Positions 29,548-39,187 of a stretch of DNA of 64,000 nt are shown here, in pieces. This stretch comes from Hydrogenophaga crocea (lineage in GTDB: Bacteria > Pseudomonadota > Gammaproteobacteria > Burkholderiales > Burkholderiaceae_C): positions 372,001 through 436,000 of the forward strand of contig NZ_CP049989.1 in the NCBI RefSeq assembly GCF_011388215.1, given 5' to 3'. Position numbers and translations under genes: made by a program. The notes below the pieces were generated by a model. It was not told the origin of the DNA, did not search any database, and was given only the letters and a program-made list of their open reading frames with translations. Each line of letters starts with the position of its first letter. Position 1 is the stretch's first letter.

Positions 29548-31562
29548 GGGCGCTCGCTCGCGGGGGCTGGTTCGTAGGCCGCCAGCAGCAAGGCCCAGTC
29601 GTCCTCGTGCCAGTGGAAGGGGGTTTGCCGCTGCGCCTCCTTGCGCAGCGAGCGCTGCAGCCGCGCGAGGTTGGCGGCCTTCCAGCCGCTGCCGGCGCGC
29701 ACGGCGCATTTGTCGAAGTCGACCACCCAGGCGGTGTCCTGCGCACCGAGCAGCAGGTTGTGGGCGTTGAGGTCGGCGTGAAAGACCTGGCGCTCGTGCA
29801 GGCGGCGGATGGCGCGCCCCAGCGCGGCCCATTGCGCGGGCGAGGGCCGCGCCTCGCGCAGGCATTGCACCAGGTTGCGCGTGTCCGGCAGCCAGGCCAC
29901 GGCGATGTCGGCGCTGTAGACCAGGCCGTGCGGGCGGTACAGCGCGGCCACGGGCGCGGGCACGGGCAGGTCCCAGCTGCGCATCAGGCGCAACAGCGCG
30001 AACTCGCGCAGCGCGCGGCCCCTGGCCAGGGGCTCGCGCAGGAAGCGGTCGTCGCTCAGGCGCGCCACCAGGCCGCCGCGGCGGTAGTGGCGCAACACGT
30101 AGGGGCCCGCGGCCGCGGGCACCAGCGCGGCCTGGCCGCGGCCGCTGCCGGTGGCCAGGCGCTCGGCGGCGGGCGCGGGCAGGAAGTCGGCGGGTGCGAG
30201 CGCGGCGGTGCGCGCCGGGTCGAACCACACGGTGCGGCCGTCGGCATCGGTGCGGTGTTCGATGGGCACCAGCCGCTGCGGCTGCACCGGCCCGGTGGCG
30301 GCGTGCAGCGCCTGCAGGCAGCGCTGGGTGGCGCCGCGGTGGTCGGCCATGAGCGCGAGCGCGGCCTGGCCGCGGCGGGCCCAGGTCTCGGGGAACGAGA
30401 GCGCCTGCACCACCGCGGCTTCGAGCGCGGCCGCGTCGGCCACGCGCAGCGCCGCGCCGCGCTGCGCGGCTTCGTCGAACAGCGCGGGCGCGTTGTGGGT
30501 GTGCGGGCCGAACAGCACGGGCTGGCCGAGCGAGAGCGGCTCGAGCGGGTTGTGGCCGCCCACGGGCGCGAGCGTGCCGCCCACGAAGCACAGCGCCGCG
30601 TGGCGGTACCAGAACATGAGCTCGCCCATGGTGTCGGCGAGCAGCACGTGCTGGCCGGGCTGCAGTGCCTCGCCACGGCTGCGGCGCGCGTGCGGCCAGC
30701 TCGCGCGCGCCAGCGCTTGCGACACGGCATCGAAGCGCTGCGGGTGGCGCGGCACCAGCACCAGCACCGCGTCGGGGTGGCGCGCGTGGATGGCGGGCCA
30801 GGCGGCGAGCCAGGCGGTCTCGTCGCCCTCGTGCGTGCTGCCGGCCACCACCAGGCGGCGGCCTTGCAGGTCGGGGGGCAGCGGGCGTTCGTCACCGCCG
30901 GCCGCGAGGTCGAACTTGAGGTTGCCTGCCACGGCCACGCGCTCGGCCGCCACACCGAGCGCGGCGAAGCGGGTGGCCGTGGCCTCGTCGGCGGCGGCCA
31001 CGCGCAGGCCGGACCAGGCGTGCGCCATCAGCGCCTGCCAGCGCTGGTATCGCGCGGCCGAGGCTTCGGTGAGGCGGGCATTCACGAGCACGACGGGCAG
31101 GGCGCGTTCGGCGCAGGCGAACAGCCACTGCGGCCAGAGTTCGCGCTCGATCAGCACCAGCGCCTGCGGCCGCAGCCGGTCGAGAAAGCGGCACACCGCG
31201 CCGGGCGTGTCCAGCGGCGCGTAGCGGTGGGTGATGCGATCGCCCCAGGCGGCGCGCAATGCGGCCGCGCCGGTGGGCGTCTGGGTGCTGACGACGAGGC
31301 TGTGCGCAGGCCAGTCGCGCAGCAGGGCTTCGATGAGCGGGCGCGCGGCCTGGACCTCGCCGACCGAGGCCGCGTGCAGCCACAGGCCGCCCATGGGCGT
31401 GGGGTCGACGGGGATGAAGCCCAGGCGCTCGCGCAGGCGCTCGCGGTAGGCCGGTTCGCGCCGGCCGCGCCACCACAACCAGCCCAGCAGCGGCAGCGTG
31501 AGCGCGCGCATCAGGCCGCGGTAGGCCCGCAACGGCGCGGTGGCGCGCGGGCTCGTGTTCAA
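29544..31562 (-). CDS. waaA: Fusion of Kdo transferase (WaaA) and Kdo kinase (KdkA)
   Basis: One continuous frame of 672 residues. Residues 1-425 are 3-deoxy-D-manno-octulosonic acid transferase: LWWRGRREPAYRERL near 29-43, base Glu69 in SVGEV and the WaaA hallmark GGTLAPVGGHNPLEP at 328-342. Residues about 428-672 are a Kdo kinase of the WaaP/RIO-like fold: YVLRHYRRGGLVA at 488-500, catalytic loop HADLNAHN at 595-602 (Asp597) and DFDKC at 615-619. The first part adds Kdo to lipid IVA; the second would phosphorylate Kdo, as KdkA does in Haemophilus. Start: TTG 31562 overlaps the upstream stop (TTGA); TTG 31532 is also plausible; ATG 31511 looks too short. The next gene is the ligase. Confidence 0.87.
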   Translation of the reverse strand: MNTSPRATAPLRAYRGLMRALTLPLLGWLWWRGRREPAYRERLRERLGFIPVDPTPMGGLWLHAASVGEVQAARPLIEALLRDWPAHSLVVSTQTPTGAAALRAAWGDRITHRYAPLDTPGAVCRFLDRLRPQALVLIERELWPQWLFACAERALPVVLVNARLTEASAARYQRWQALMAHAWSGLRVAAADEATATRFAALGVAAERVAVAGNLKFDLAAGGDERPLPPDLQGRRLVVAGSTHEGDETAWLAAWPAIHARHPDAVLVLVPRHPQRFDAVSQALARASWPHARRSRGEALQPGQHVLLADTMGELMFWYRHAALCFVGGTLAPVGGHNPLEPLSLGQPVLFGPHTHNAPALFDEAAQRGAALRVADAAALEAAVVQALSFPETWARRGQAALALMADHRGATQRCLQALHAATGPVQPQRLVPIEHRTDADGRTVWFDPARTAALAPADFLPAPAAERLATGSGRGQAALVPAAAGPYVLRHYRRGGLVARLSDDRFLREPLARGRALREFALLRLMRSWDLPVPAPVAALYRPHGLVYSADIAVAWLPDTRNLVQCLREARPSPAQWAALGRAIRRLHERQVFHADLNAHNLLLGAQDTAWVVDFDKCAVRAGSGWKAANLARLQRSLRKEAQRQTPFHWHEDDWALLLAAYEPAPASERP

Positions 31563-32299
31563 CGCCAGTGTTCGGCCACCCACGCCGTGGGCAGCACGCG
31601 CCGGTACCACTTGCCGCTCACGCCGGCGATGGCGTCGGGCGGGTTGGGCTTGCCATGGAAGGCGATGATGCGTGCGCCCGGCGGGATCTCGGGCGCCTTG
31701 AACCAGCCCATGAGGCCGCGGTGCATGCAGTGGCGCTTGAAGCTCACGCACCAGCCTTCGGGCCAGTAGCTCACCTTGCCCTGGCGGCCCAGGAAGCCGG
31801 TGATGTATTCCTGCTCGTTGCGCACGTCGGCGATCGACTGCGGGTAGCCCTGCTTGAGGTGATCGAGCGCGTCGGTGTGGGCGCCGATGGTGTAGAGGTA
31901 GCACGAGGTGTTGCCCGTGCCGTCCTGCTTGTCCCATTCCTTGATGACCACGAACTCGCCCGGCTGGTCGAAGAAGGGGTCGAGGCTGTCGACGATGACG
32001 ATGTCGAGGTCGAGGAAGAGGGTGGGGCCGGTGAGGTCGTAGAGCGGGTCGGCAAAGCTCGTGAGCTTGAGCCAGCCGTGGCCGAAGGTCCAGGGCTTTC
32101 GCTGGTCGAATTCGTCGAAGCCCACGGCGGGGATCGGCTTGACCTCGATGGCCGGGTCGATGCCGGTGCCGTCGTCGGTGAGGCAGACGAAGCGGAAGGG
32201 CCGGTGCAGGTGCCGCGACACCATGCTGTGGAGCTTGTTGACGTATTCGGGGCCGTACTTGCGGCCCCATTTGATGCACAGCACGTTGACGGCTTGCAC
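31559..32299 (-). CDS. Probable glycosyltransferase of the LPS locus
   Basis: A 246-residue protein with features of a GT-A transferase: N-terminal VNVLCIKWGRKYGPEYVN, a DXD-like site in LFLDLDIVIVDSLDPF at about 94-109, and a C-terminal IIAFHGKPNPPD with the His often seen in GT8-like enzymes. The exact family is not recognised. It overlaps the waaA-kdkA start by 4 bp and is first of the five-gene minus-strand run ending at 26282. The 75 bp between its start and tolC carry no obvious promoter. Confidence 0.7.
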   Translation of the reverse strand: MQAVNVLCIKWGRKYGPEYVNKLHSMVSRHLHRPFRFVCLTDDGTGIDPAIEVKPIPAVGFDEFDQRKPWTFGHGWLKLTSFADPLYDLTGPTLFLDLDIVIVDSLDPFFDQPGEFVVIKEWDKQDGTGNTSCYLYTIGAHTDALDHLKQGYPQSIADVRNEQEYITGFLGRQGKVSYWPEGWCVSFKRHCMHRGLMGWFKAPEIPPGARIIAFHGKPNPPDAIAGVSGKWYRRVLPTAWVAEHWR

Positions 32300-32374
32300 G
32301 TCATCTCCTGCAGGTGAAATACGGGGTCAGGGCGCCTGGGAGGGCCCGCGGAACAGGGGGGGAGTGTATCGGGC

Positions 32375-33703
32375 TCAGCGCGCCAGCAGCGCGTCGATGG
32401 CCTGCAGGTCGGCCGGCGTGAGTTCGCCGCTGGCCTGGCGCAGGCGCAGGGAGCCCAGCAGCACGTTGTAGCGCGCCTGGGCCAGGTCGCGCTTGGTCTG
32501 GAACAGCTGGCTCTGCGCATTCAGCACGTCGATGTTGATGCGCACGCCCACCTGGTAGCCGAGCTGGTTGGCTTCGAGCGCGCTCTGGCTCGAGGCCTCG
32601 GCCGCTTCGAGCGCCTTCACCTGCCCCTGGCCCGAGACCACGCCGAAGAACGCGCTGCGCGTGTTCAGGTCCACACCGCGGCGCGCGGCCTCGAGGTCGG
32701 CGCGGGCTTTTTCTTCGAGGGCGAGGGTCTGCTTCACGCGGTTCTGCACCGAGAAGCCCGCGAACAGCGGCAGGTTGAGCTGCACGCCCACGCTGGCGGT
32801 GTTGTTGCGCACGTAGCCCGGAATGGCCTGCACGCCCGAGGGCGCGCGCGCCACCTGGTACTGGCCCACGAGATCCACCGTGGGCTTGTGACCGGCCTCG
32901 GCGCGCTGGGTTTCGAGCTGCGCGATCTCGAGGTTGCGGCGCGCCTGCAGCACGCTGGGGTGGTTCTCGCCCAGGCGTTCGATCCAGGCCTGCGGGTCGG
33001 CCGGCTGCAGCGGCGGCAGCACCACCGGCGCGGCCAGCGGGCGCGGCACCACGCCGCCGCGGCCCACGAGCTGGTCGAGCGCCAGGCGCTTGACGCGCAG
33101 GTCGTTCTCGGCCGCGATCTCCTGCGCGTTCACCAGGTCGGCGCGGGCCTGGGCCTCGCGCGCATCGGTCACGGTGGCGGTGCCGACCTCGAAGTTGCGG
33201 CGCGCCGCGGCGAGCTGCTCGGCCACGGCGGTTTTCTGCGCGCGCACGAAGGTCAGCGTGTCCTGCGCGGCGAGCACGTCGAAGTAGGCCTGCGAGGTGC
33301 GCAGGATCAGGCTCTGCTCGGCTTGGGTGAGCTGGGCCTGCGAGATGTCGATCGAGAGCTGGGCCTGCTCGTTCGCGAGCCGGTTGGCCGGGCGGTAGAG
33401 CGGCTGGCTGGCCGAGAGCGTGACGTTCTGGTTGTTGCTGGTGCCGTCGAGCGCGTTGGCGCTGCTGTCGCGGTTGGCCCAGTTCGCCCCGGCGCCCAGC
33501 CCCACCTGCGGCAGCAGCCCGGCGCGGGCCTGCGCGGCCTGCGCGAGGTTGGCTTCGTACTGCGAGCGCGCCGCGAGGTAGGTGGCGTCGTAGCCGCGCG
33601 CGGCCTCGAACAGTTCGGCCAGGCTCTGGGCCTGGGCGGCCGACGCGAGGGCCAGCAGCAGGGCCACGGCCAGCGGGCGCGCACGGGGGGCGATTCGGGT
33701 CAT
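32375..33703 (-). CDS. tolC: TolC-type outer membrane channel
   Basis: Outer-membrane efflux duct, 442 residues. Seen: a signal peptide ending AQA near residue 25, two copies of the OEP repeat (first with LRTSQAYFDVLAAQDTL, second with VDLNTRSAFFGVVSGQG), and VGTATVTDAREAQA / VGVRINIDVLNAQSQ at matching points of the two halves, as in TolC. AAGGA stands about 8 nt before ATG 33703. Downstream of the RND pump genes on the same strand, with pcm and rhodanese in between, so it is the natural partner of the pump and possibly of other exporters. Confidence 0.92.
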   Translation of the reverse strand: MTRIAPRARPLAVALLLALASAAQAQSLAELFEAARGYDATYLAARSQYEANLAQAAQARAGLLPQVGLGAGANWANRDSSANALDGTSNNQNVTLSASQPLYRPANRLANEQAQLSIDISQAQLTQAEQSLILRTSQAYFDVLAAQDTLTFVRAQKTAVAEQLAAARRNFEVGTATVTDAREAQARADLVNAQEIAAENDLRVKRLALDQLVGRGGVVPRPLAAPVVLPPLQPADPQAWIERLGENHPSVLQARRNLEIAQLETQRAEAGHKPTVDLVGQYQVARAPSGVQAIPGYVRNNTASVGVQLNLPLFAGFSVQNRVKQTLALEEKARADLEAARRGVDLNTRSAFFGVVSGQGQVKALEAAEASSQSALEANQLGYQVGVRINIDVLNAQSQLFQTKRDLAQARYNVLLGSLRLRQASGELTPADLQAIDALLAR

Positions 33704-33735
33704 GGGCAGGTCCTTGGCGCAGGGCGCGTTTCGAT

Positions 33736-34080
33736 TCAATACCGCGGCACCGAGGGATCGCGCTCGTGCGACCAGCGCTCGATGCCGCCGTGCACGTTGA
33801 CGACCCGGCTGAAGCCCTGGTTCATCAGGAAGTGCGTGACCTGGGCGCTGCGCCCGCCGTGGTGGCACAGGCAGGCGATCGGGCGCTCGGGGTCGAGTTC
33901 GGCCAGGCGCGCGGGGATGGTCTGCATGGGCATGTGCACGAGCTCGAAGCCCTGCGGCGTGACGCTGGCGGTCTGCAGTTCCCAGGCTTCGCGCACGTCG
34001 AGCACCACCGGAAGGGCGGCGCCGTCGGCGCTGTGCTGGCGAACCCAGTCGTCGATCTGGGCGGGGGTGATGGCCTGCAT
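33736..34080 (-). CDS. Rhodanese-like sulfurtransferase
   Basis: A 114-residue single rhodanese domain. Seen: LDVREAWELQ and the active-site loop CHHGGRSA with Cys72. Single-domain rhodaneses move sulfane sulfur to cyanide, thioredoxin or other acceptors; the true acceptor is unknown. It sits 10 nt after pcm and 32 nt before tolC, a neighbourhood I recall from other Comamonadaceae. Confidence 0.9.
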   Translation of the reverse strand: MQAITPAQIDDWVRQHSADGAALPVVLDVREAWELQTASVTPQGFELVHMPMQTIPARLAELDPERPIACLCHHGGRSAQVTHFLMNQGFSRVVNVHGGIERWSHERDPSVPRY

Positions 34081-34090
34081 GGGGTAGGGC

Positions 34091-34780
34091 TCAGAAACGG
34101 AAGCGCGAGGGCTCGGGGAAGTTCTGCAGGCGCGCGGCCACGGTGTCCCAGGGCTGCTCGGTGCGGAACGAGGACGGGCCGGTGCGCGTGATGAGGGTGG
34201 CGCGCATCACTGGCTCGCCGCCGGTGATGGCGATCAGGCGGCCGCCCGGGGCCAGCAGTTCGAGCAGGTCCGCCGGCACTTCGGCCACCGAACCGCCCAG
34301 CAGGATGGCGTCGAAGGGGGCGCCGCTGCGGCAGGCCGCGAAGCCGTTGGCGGTGGCGTCGGCCGCGCGCACATCCACATTGCGCAGGCCCGCGCGCTGC
34401 AGGTTGGTGCGCGCCCGCTCGGCGGTGGCCGCGTCGATCTCGAGCGAAAGCACCTGCTGCGCCAGGCTGGCCATGAGGGCGGCGGTGTAGCCGCTGCCGG
34501 TGCCGATCTCGAGCACCTTGTCGGTGGGTTGCAGGCCCAGGTCCTGCACCAGGCGGGCCTGCACGCGCGGGGCCAGCATGCAGCGGCCTTCCACGGCGGG
34601 ATGGTCCAGCGGCAGCTCCAGGTCGGCGAAGGCCAGGGCGCGCTGTGCGGCGGGCACGAAGTCTTCGCGGCGCACGCTGCCCAGCAGTTCGAGCACGCGG
34701 GCGTCGAGCACCTCCCAGGGGCGGACCTGCTGCTCGATCATGTTGAAACGGGCCTGTTCCAGGCTCAACGCGGTGGTCAT
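34091..34780 (-). CDS. Protein-L-isoaspartate O-methyltransferase family protein
   Basis: A 229-residue SAM methyltransferase. Seen: N-terminal MIEQQVRPWEVLD, REDFVPAAQRALAFAD, SAM motif I VLEIGTGSGYTAALMA, and ILLGGSVAEVP. In PCMT proteins the last segment is typically VTAAAPEIP, so the acceptor side differs and strict isoaspartate repair is not certain. ATG 34780 is 38 nt after the RND pump stop; the rhodanese gene follows. By name one could connect it with isoaspartyl bonds of cyanophycin, but nothing in the context supports that. Confidence 0.8.
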   Translation of the reverse strand: MTTALSLEQARFNMIEQQVRPWEVLDARVLELLGSVRREDFVPAAQRALAFADLELPLDHPAVEGRCMLAPRVQARLVQDLGLQPTDKVLEIGTGSGYTAALMASLAQQVLSLEIDAATAERARTNLQRAGLRNVDVRAADATANGFAACRSGAPFDAILLGGSVAEVPADLLELLAPGGRLIAITGGEPVMRATLITRTGPSSFRTEQPWDTVAARLQNFPEPSRFRF

Positions 34781-34818
34781 GGGGTTCTCCAGTGGGGGTT
34801 CGGCAAAACCTTCAAATT

Positions 34819-37800
34819 CTAGGAGGCCGCGTCGGCCGGCGCCGGGGCGGCGGGCTGCGCGGGGGGCAGGCCGGCCTTGCGGCGCAGCCAGGCGGTGAAA
34901 TCGTCGATGTAGCTGTAGACCACGGGCACCACCACCAGCGTGAGCAGCGAGGAGGTGATGACGCCGCCGATCACCGCCTGGCCCATGGGCGCGCGCTGCT
35001 CCGAGCCCTCGGTGAGCGCGAAGGCCAGCGGCACCATCCCGAAGACCATGGCCAGCGTGGTCATGAGGATGGGGCGCAGCCGCACCTTGGCCGCCAGCAG
35101 CAGGGCCTCGTCGCGCGGCAGCGGCGGACCGCCCGCGCGGCCCTCGCGCGCGCGGATCGCGAAGTCGACCAGCAGGATGGCGTTCTTGGTCACCAGGCCC
35201 ATGAGCAGCACGATGCCGATGATGGAGAACATGCTCATGGTGGAGCCGAACATGAGCAGCGCCAGCACCACGCCGATCAGCGTGAGCGGCAGCGAGGTCA
35301 TGAGCGAGAGCGGCTGCAGGAAGCTCTGGAACTGGCTGGCCAGGATCATGTAGATGAAGATGATGGCCAGCGCCAGCGCCGACAGCGCATAACCGAACGA
35401 CTCCTGCATGTTCTTGGTGGAGCCGCCGAACTCGTAGCGGTAGCCAGGGGGCAGGGCGATGCCGTCGAGCGCGGCGCGCATGTCGGCCGTGACCTCGCCG
35501 GCCGAGCGGCCGTACACGTTGGCGTTGAAGGCCACCTCGCGGTTGAGGTTCTTGCGGTTGATCTGGTTCGGGCCGGTGGTGTCGACGATGCGCGCCACCT
35601 GCGACAGCGGCACGGTGCGCGCGGTGCCGTCGGCCGCCGCGGCCAGGTTGAGCGGCAGTTGCGCCAGGTCCTGGGTGCGCTGGCGCGACTCGGGCGCCAG
35701 GCGCACGATCACGTCGTAGGTTTCGCCGTTCTGCGCGCGCCAGTTGCCCACCGTGGTGCCGGCCACCAGGGTGCGCAGCGCACTGCCCACGGCGCCCGTG
35801 GTCAGGCCGGCGTCGGACGCGAGCTCGCGGTTGAGCACCACGTCCACCGTGGGCTTGTTGGGCTTCACGCTGGCGTCGAGGTCGACCAGGCCCACGATGG
35901 GTTCGAGCTTCTCGCGCACCACGCGGCTCAGGCGCTCGAGCTCGCCGAGGTCGTCGCCCTGCAGCGAGAACTCGATCTGCTTGTTGCCGCCCACCGAATC
36001 GAGCAGGCCCACGTGGGTGACGGTGATGCCCGGCACGCGGCGCAGCCGCTCGCGCAGCAGGGCCGACATGGCGTCGGCGTTGCGCGAGCGTTCCTTGCGG
36101 TCCACCAGGCGCACGTAGATGCTCGCGTACATGGGCCCCTGCGCGTTGCCCGTGTTGATGGTGGTGAGCGTGTAGCGCACCTCGGGGAACTCGCGCAGGA
36201 TGGCCTCGACCTCGCGCGCCTTGGCCTCGGTGGCCTGCAGCGAGGAGCCCACGGGCGTGTTGAAGCTGATCGAGGTTTCGGAGAAATCGGCCTTGGGCAC
36301 GAATTCGGTGCCCAGCAGCGGCAGCATGAACACGCTGGCGATGAAGGTGGCGAGCGCCAGCAGCAGCGTGGCGAGCTTGTGCCGCAGCGACCAGCGCAGC
36401 GTGGCCTGGTAGCCCTCGGCGAGGTCGTCCTGGAAGCGGTCGAACCAGTGGGTGACACGGCCCAGGGTGCGGTCGTACAGGCTGTTGCCCGGGGGCTTGC
36501 CGTGGGCGTCGATGGCCGGGTCGTGCCACACCGACGAGAGCATGGGGTCGAGCGTGAAGCTCACGAACATCGAGATCAGCACGGCCGCGACCATGGTGAT
36601 GCCGAATTCGTGGAAGAACTTGCCGATGATGCCGCCCATGAAGCCGATGGGCAGGAACACCGCCACGATGGACAGCGTGGTGGCGAGCACCGCGAGGCCG
36701 ATCTCCTTCGTGCCGTCCATGGCCGCCTGGTAGGGGCCCTTGCCCATCTGCACGTGGCGCACGATGTTCTCGCGCACCACGATGGCGTCGTCGATCAGCA
36801 GGCCCACCGACAGCGTGAGCGCCATCAGCGTGATCATGTTGATGGTGAACCCGAGCAGGTTCATGAAGAAGAAGGTGCCGATCACCGCAATGGGCAGCGT
36901 GAGCCCGGTGATGACGGTGGAGCGCCACGAGTTCAGGAACAGGAACACGATGAGCACCGTGAGCAGCGCGCCCTCGATCAGCGTCTGCCGCACGTTCTGC
37001 ACCGACACGCGGATCGGCCGCGAGCCGTCGGCGATGGGTTCGAGCTTCACGCCCGGCGGCAGCTCGGCCCGCACGGCCTTGAGCGCGGCGTTCAGGCCGT
37101 CGACCACCGCGATGGTGTTTTCGTCCTGCGATTTCTGCACCTGCAGCAGCAGGGTGCGCTCGCCGTTGTAGAGCGCGAGGCTTTCCACCTCCTGCGTGCC
37201 GTCGCCCACGCGCGCGACCTGGCCCAGCTTCACCGGTGAGCCGCCGCGGCGGCCCACGATGATGTTCTCGAAATCGCGCGGGTTCTGCGCGCGCGAGAGC
37301 ACCTGCACCACGCGCTCGGCCTCGCCGGTCTTGAGCGTGCCCACGGGCAGGTCCTGGTTCTCGCTGCGCAGCGCGGCGTTCACCTGCTCGGGCGTCACGC
37401 CCAGGGCCTGCATGGCCACCGGGTCGAGCTCGATGTTGATGGCGCGCCGCGTGGCGCCCACCAGGTTCACTGCGCCCACGCCGCGCACGTTCTCGAGCCG
37501 CTTCTTGAGCACCTGCTCGGACCAGGTGGTGAGCTCCACGGGCGAGAGTTTGCGGCCCTCGGCCGCCTCAGGCACCACGGCCACCGACCAGATCGCGCGG
37601 CTCGCGGGGTCGAAGCGCAGCACGCGCGGCTCGTCGACCTCGTCGCGCAGCGTGGGCCGCAGGATGCCGATGCGCTCGCGCACGTCGTCGGCGGCCTTGC
37701 GGCCGTCGACCGTGAGCTGGAACTCGATGATCACCACCGAGGTGCCTTCGTAGCTGCGCGAGCTGAGCGTGTTCACGCCCGCGATGGCATTCACGGCCTC

Positions 37801-38004
37801 TTCGACCTTCTTGGTGACCTCGCTCTCGACGATCTCGGGCGAGGCCCCGGGGTAGGTGGTGGTGACGACCACCACCGGGAAATCGATGTTGGGGAACTGG
37901 TCGACCTGCAGCCGCTGGTACGAGAACGCACCGAGCACCACGAAGGCCAGCATCACCATGGTCGCGAAGACCGGGTTGCGCAGCGAGACCTGGGTGAACC
38001 ACAT
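34819..38004 (-). CDS. RND family efflux pump, inner-membrane subunit
   Basis: A 1061-residue proton-driven HAE-1-type transporter, the AcrB/MdtB size class. Seen: N-terminal helix after [17 protein letters not shown], two large periplasmic loops, [13 protein letters not shown] with the proton-relay Asp405/Asp406 in TM4, and [13 protein letters not shown] in TM10 with its conserved Lys. The substrate cannot be told; closest in style to the multidrug group. 19 nt after the membrane-fusion protein gene and controlled, by position, by the TetR gene at the head of the run. Confidence 0.94.
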   Translation of the reverse strand: MWFTQVSLRNPVFATMVMLAFVVLGAFSYQRLQVDQFPNIDFPVVVVTTTYPGASPEIVESEVTKKVEEAVNAIAGVNTLSSRSYEGTSVVIIEFQLTVDGRKAADDVRERIGILRPTLRDEVDEPRVLRFDPASRAIWSVAVVPEAAEGRKLSPVELTTWSEQVLKKRLENVRGVGAVNLVGATRRAINIELDPVAMQALGVTPEQVNAALRSENQDLPVGTLKTGEAERVVQVLSRAQNPRDFENIIVGRRGGSPVKLGQVARVGDGTQEVESLALYNGERTLLLQVQKSQDENTIAVVDGLNAALKAVRAELPPGVKLEPIADGSRPIRVSVQNVRQTLIEGALLTVLIVFLFLNSWRSTVITGLTLPIAVIGTFFFMNLLGFTINMITLMALTLSVGLLIDDAIVVRENIVRHVQMGKGPYQAAMDGTKEIGLAVLATTLSIVAVFLPIGFMGGIIGKFFHEFGITMVAAVLISMFVSFTLDPMLSSVWHDPAIDAHGKPPGNSLYDRTLGRVTHWFDRFQDDLAEGYQATLRWSLRHKLATLLLALATFIASVFMLPLLGTEFVPKADFSETSISFNTPVGSSLQATEAKAREVEAILREFPEVRYTLTTINTGNAQGPMYASIYVRLVDRKERSRNADAMSALLRERLRRVPGITVTHVGLLDSVGGNKQIEFSLQGDDLGELERLSRVVREKLEPIVGLVDLDASVKPNKPTVDVVLNRELASDAGLTTGAVGSALRTLVAGTTVGNWRAQNGETYDVIVRLAPESRQRTQDLAQLPLNLAAAADGTARTVPLSQVARIVDTTGPNQINRKNLNREVAFNANVYGRSAGEVTADMRAALDGIALPPGYRYEFGGSTKNMQESFGYALSALALAIIFIYMILASQFQSFLQPLSLMTSLPLTLIGVVLALLMFGSTMSMFSIIGIVLLMGLVTKNAILLVDFAIRAREGRAGGPPLPRDEALLLAAKVRLRPILMTTLAMVFGMVPLAFALTEGSEQRAPMGQAVIGGVITSSLLTLVVVPVVYSYIDDFTAWLRRKAGLPPAQPAAPAPADAAS

Positions 38005-38023
38005 GGTGTGCGGGCCCTGGCCG

Positions 38024-39178
38024 TCAGTTCGCCGCGGCGGCGAGCTTCACGCGCGTGCCGTCGCGGATCGCGCCCGCGGTGGCGCCCAGCACCACCTCGC
38101 CTTCGGCCAGCATGGGCACGGCCTGCTGCGGCACGCCGTCGAGCAGACCGCGCGGCGCACCGCCCTCGGGCAGGGGCACGTGGCGCACCACGCCTTCGCG
38201 CACCACCTGCACGTAGGGCGCGGGGCGGTCGTTGCGCACCGCCGACGCCGGCACCGCCAGCGCCTGCTGGCTGCCGGCCACGATCTCGCCGCGCGCGAAC
38301 AGGCCCTGGCGCATGCCGGCCACCGCGGGCAGGCGCAGGTAGACCAGCACGCTGCGGCTGCCGGGCTGCACGCTGGGGTTGATGCGCACCACGCCCGCGT
38401 CCACCGGCTGGCTCAGGCCTTCCACCTGCAAGCGGGCCTTCTGGCCCACCCGCACGGCGGCGGCGTCGGCCGGGCTGAGCGCGGCCTCCATCTCGAAGGC
38501 CGAGAGATCGACCACGTCGACCACGCGCGCGTCCAGGCCCACGCGCTCGCCGTTCTGCACCGCGCGCGCCGCGATCTGGCCCGCGATCGGCGAACGCAGC
38601 ACGGTGTCGCCCAGGCCCTTGCGCGCGATGTCGAGCGCGGCCACGGCGGCGCGGTGGTTGGCCTCGGCCGCGGCCAGGTTGGCCTGCGAGGTGTCGAGGG
38701 CGGTGCCCGAGATGAAGCCCTGCTGCACCAGTGCCTGGTTGTTGCTCTGCGTGCGTTGGGCGATGCGCACCTGCGCCAGCGCCGATTCGGCCTGCTGCTC
38801 GGCCTGGCGCACGCGCGCCTGCGATTCGGTGGGGTCGATGCGCGCCACCACCTCGCCCGCGGCCACGCTGTCGCCCTCGCGCTTGTTCAGGCCCTGCACC
38901 TCGCCGGCCACGCGCGCCTTGATCGCCACCGTCTGCAGCGCCTTGATCGAGCCCGAGACGCTGGCCGTCTGCTGCAGCGCGAGCGTGCGCACGCGCACCA
39001 CATCGGCCGCACCGATCTCGTACACCGGGGCGGTCTGCAGGGCCTGCGCGGCGCTGCGGGCCTGTTCGGCCTTGGTGGCGCGCTTGTCGAGCGCGCGCAG
39101 CACGCCGAGCGCCAGGCCCGCCACGAGCAGCACGGGCACGGTCCAGTAGAGGATTTTTCGGGTGCGGGAGAGCGTCAT
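38024..39178 (-). CDS. RND efflux membrane-fusion (HlyD/AcrA-type) protein
   Basis: Periplasmic adaptor, 384 residues, anchored by an N-terminal helix (about 10-29). Seen: biotinyl-lipoyl half-motif ALQTVAIKARVAGEV, coiled-coil hairpin region around 100-190, second half-motif LRSPIAGQIAARAVQNGERV, and beta-barrel domain. It links the RND pump to TolC. ATG 39178 is 9 nt after the tetR stop; the pump follows after 19 nt. Confidence 0.92.
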   Translation of the reverse strand: MTLSRTRKILYWTVPVLLVAGLALGVLRALDKRATKAEQARSAAQALQTAPVYEIGAADVVRVRTLALQQTASVSGSIKALQTVAIKARVAGEVQGLNKREGDSVAAGEVVARIDPTESQARVRQAEQQAESALAQVRIAQRTQSNNQALVQQGFISGTALDTSQANLAAAEANHRAAVAALDIARKGLGDTVLRSPIAGQIAARAVQNGERVGLDARVVDVVDLSAFEMEAALSPADAAAVRVGQKARLQVEGLSQPVDAGVVRINPSVQPGSRSVLVYLRLPAVAGMRQGLFARGEIVAGSQQALAVPASAVRNDRPAPYVQVVREGVVRHVPLPEGGAPRGLLDGVPQQAVPMLAEGEVVLGATAGAIRDGTRVKLAAAAN

Positions 39179-39187
39179 GGGGGTTCG

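Noticed and set aside
34091..34780. pcm-like gene as part of cyanophycin (isoaspartyl) breakdown
   Set aside because: It is 14 kb from the cyanophycin genes, on another operon, and its substrate motif departs from true isoaspartate methyltransferases.
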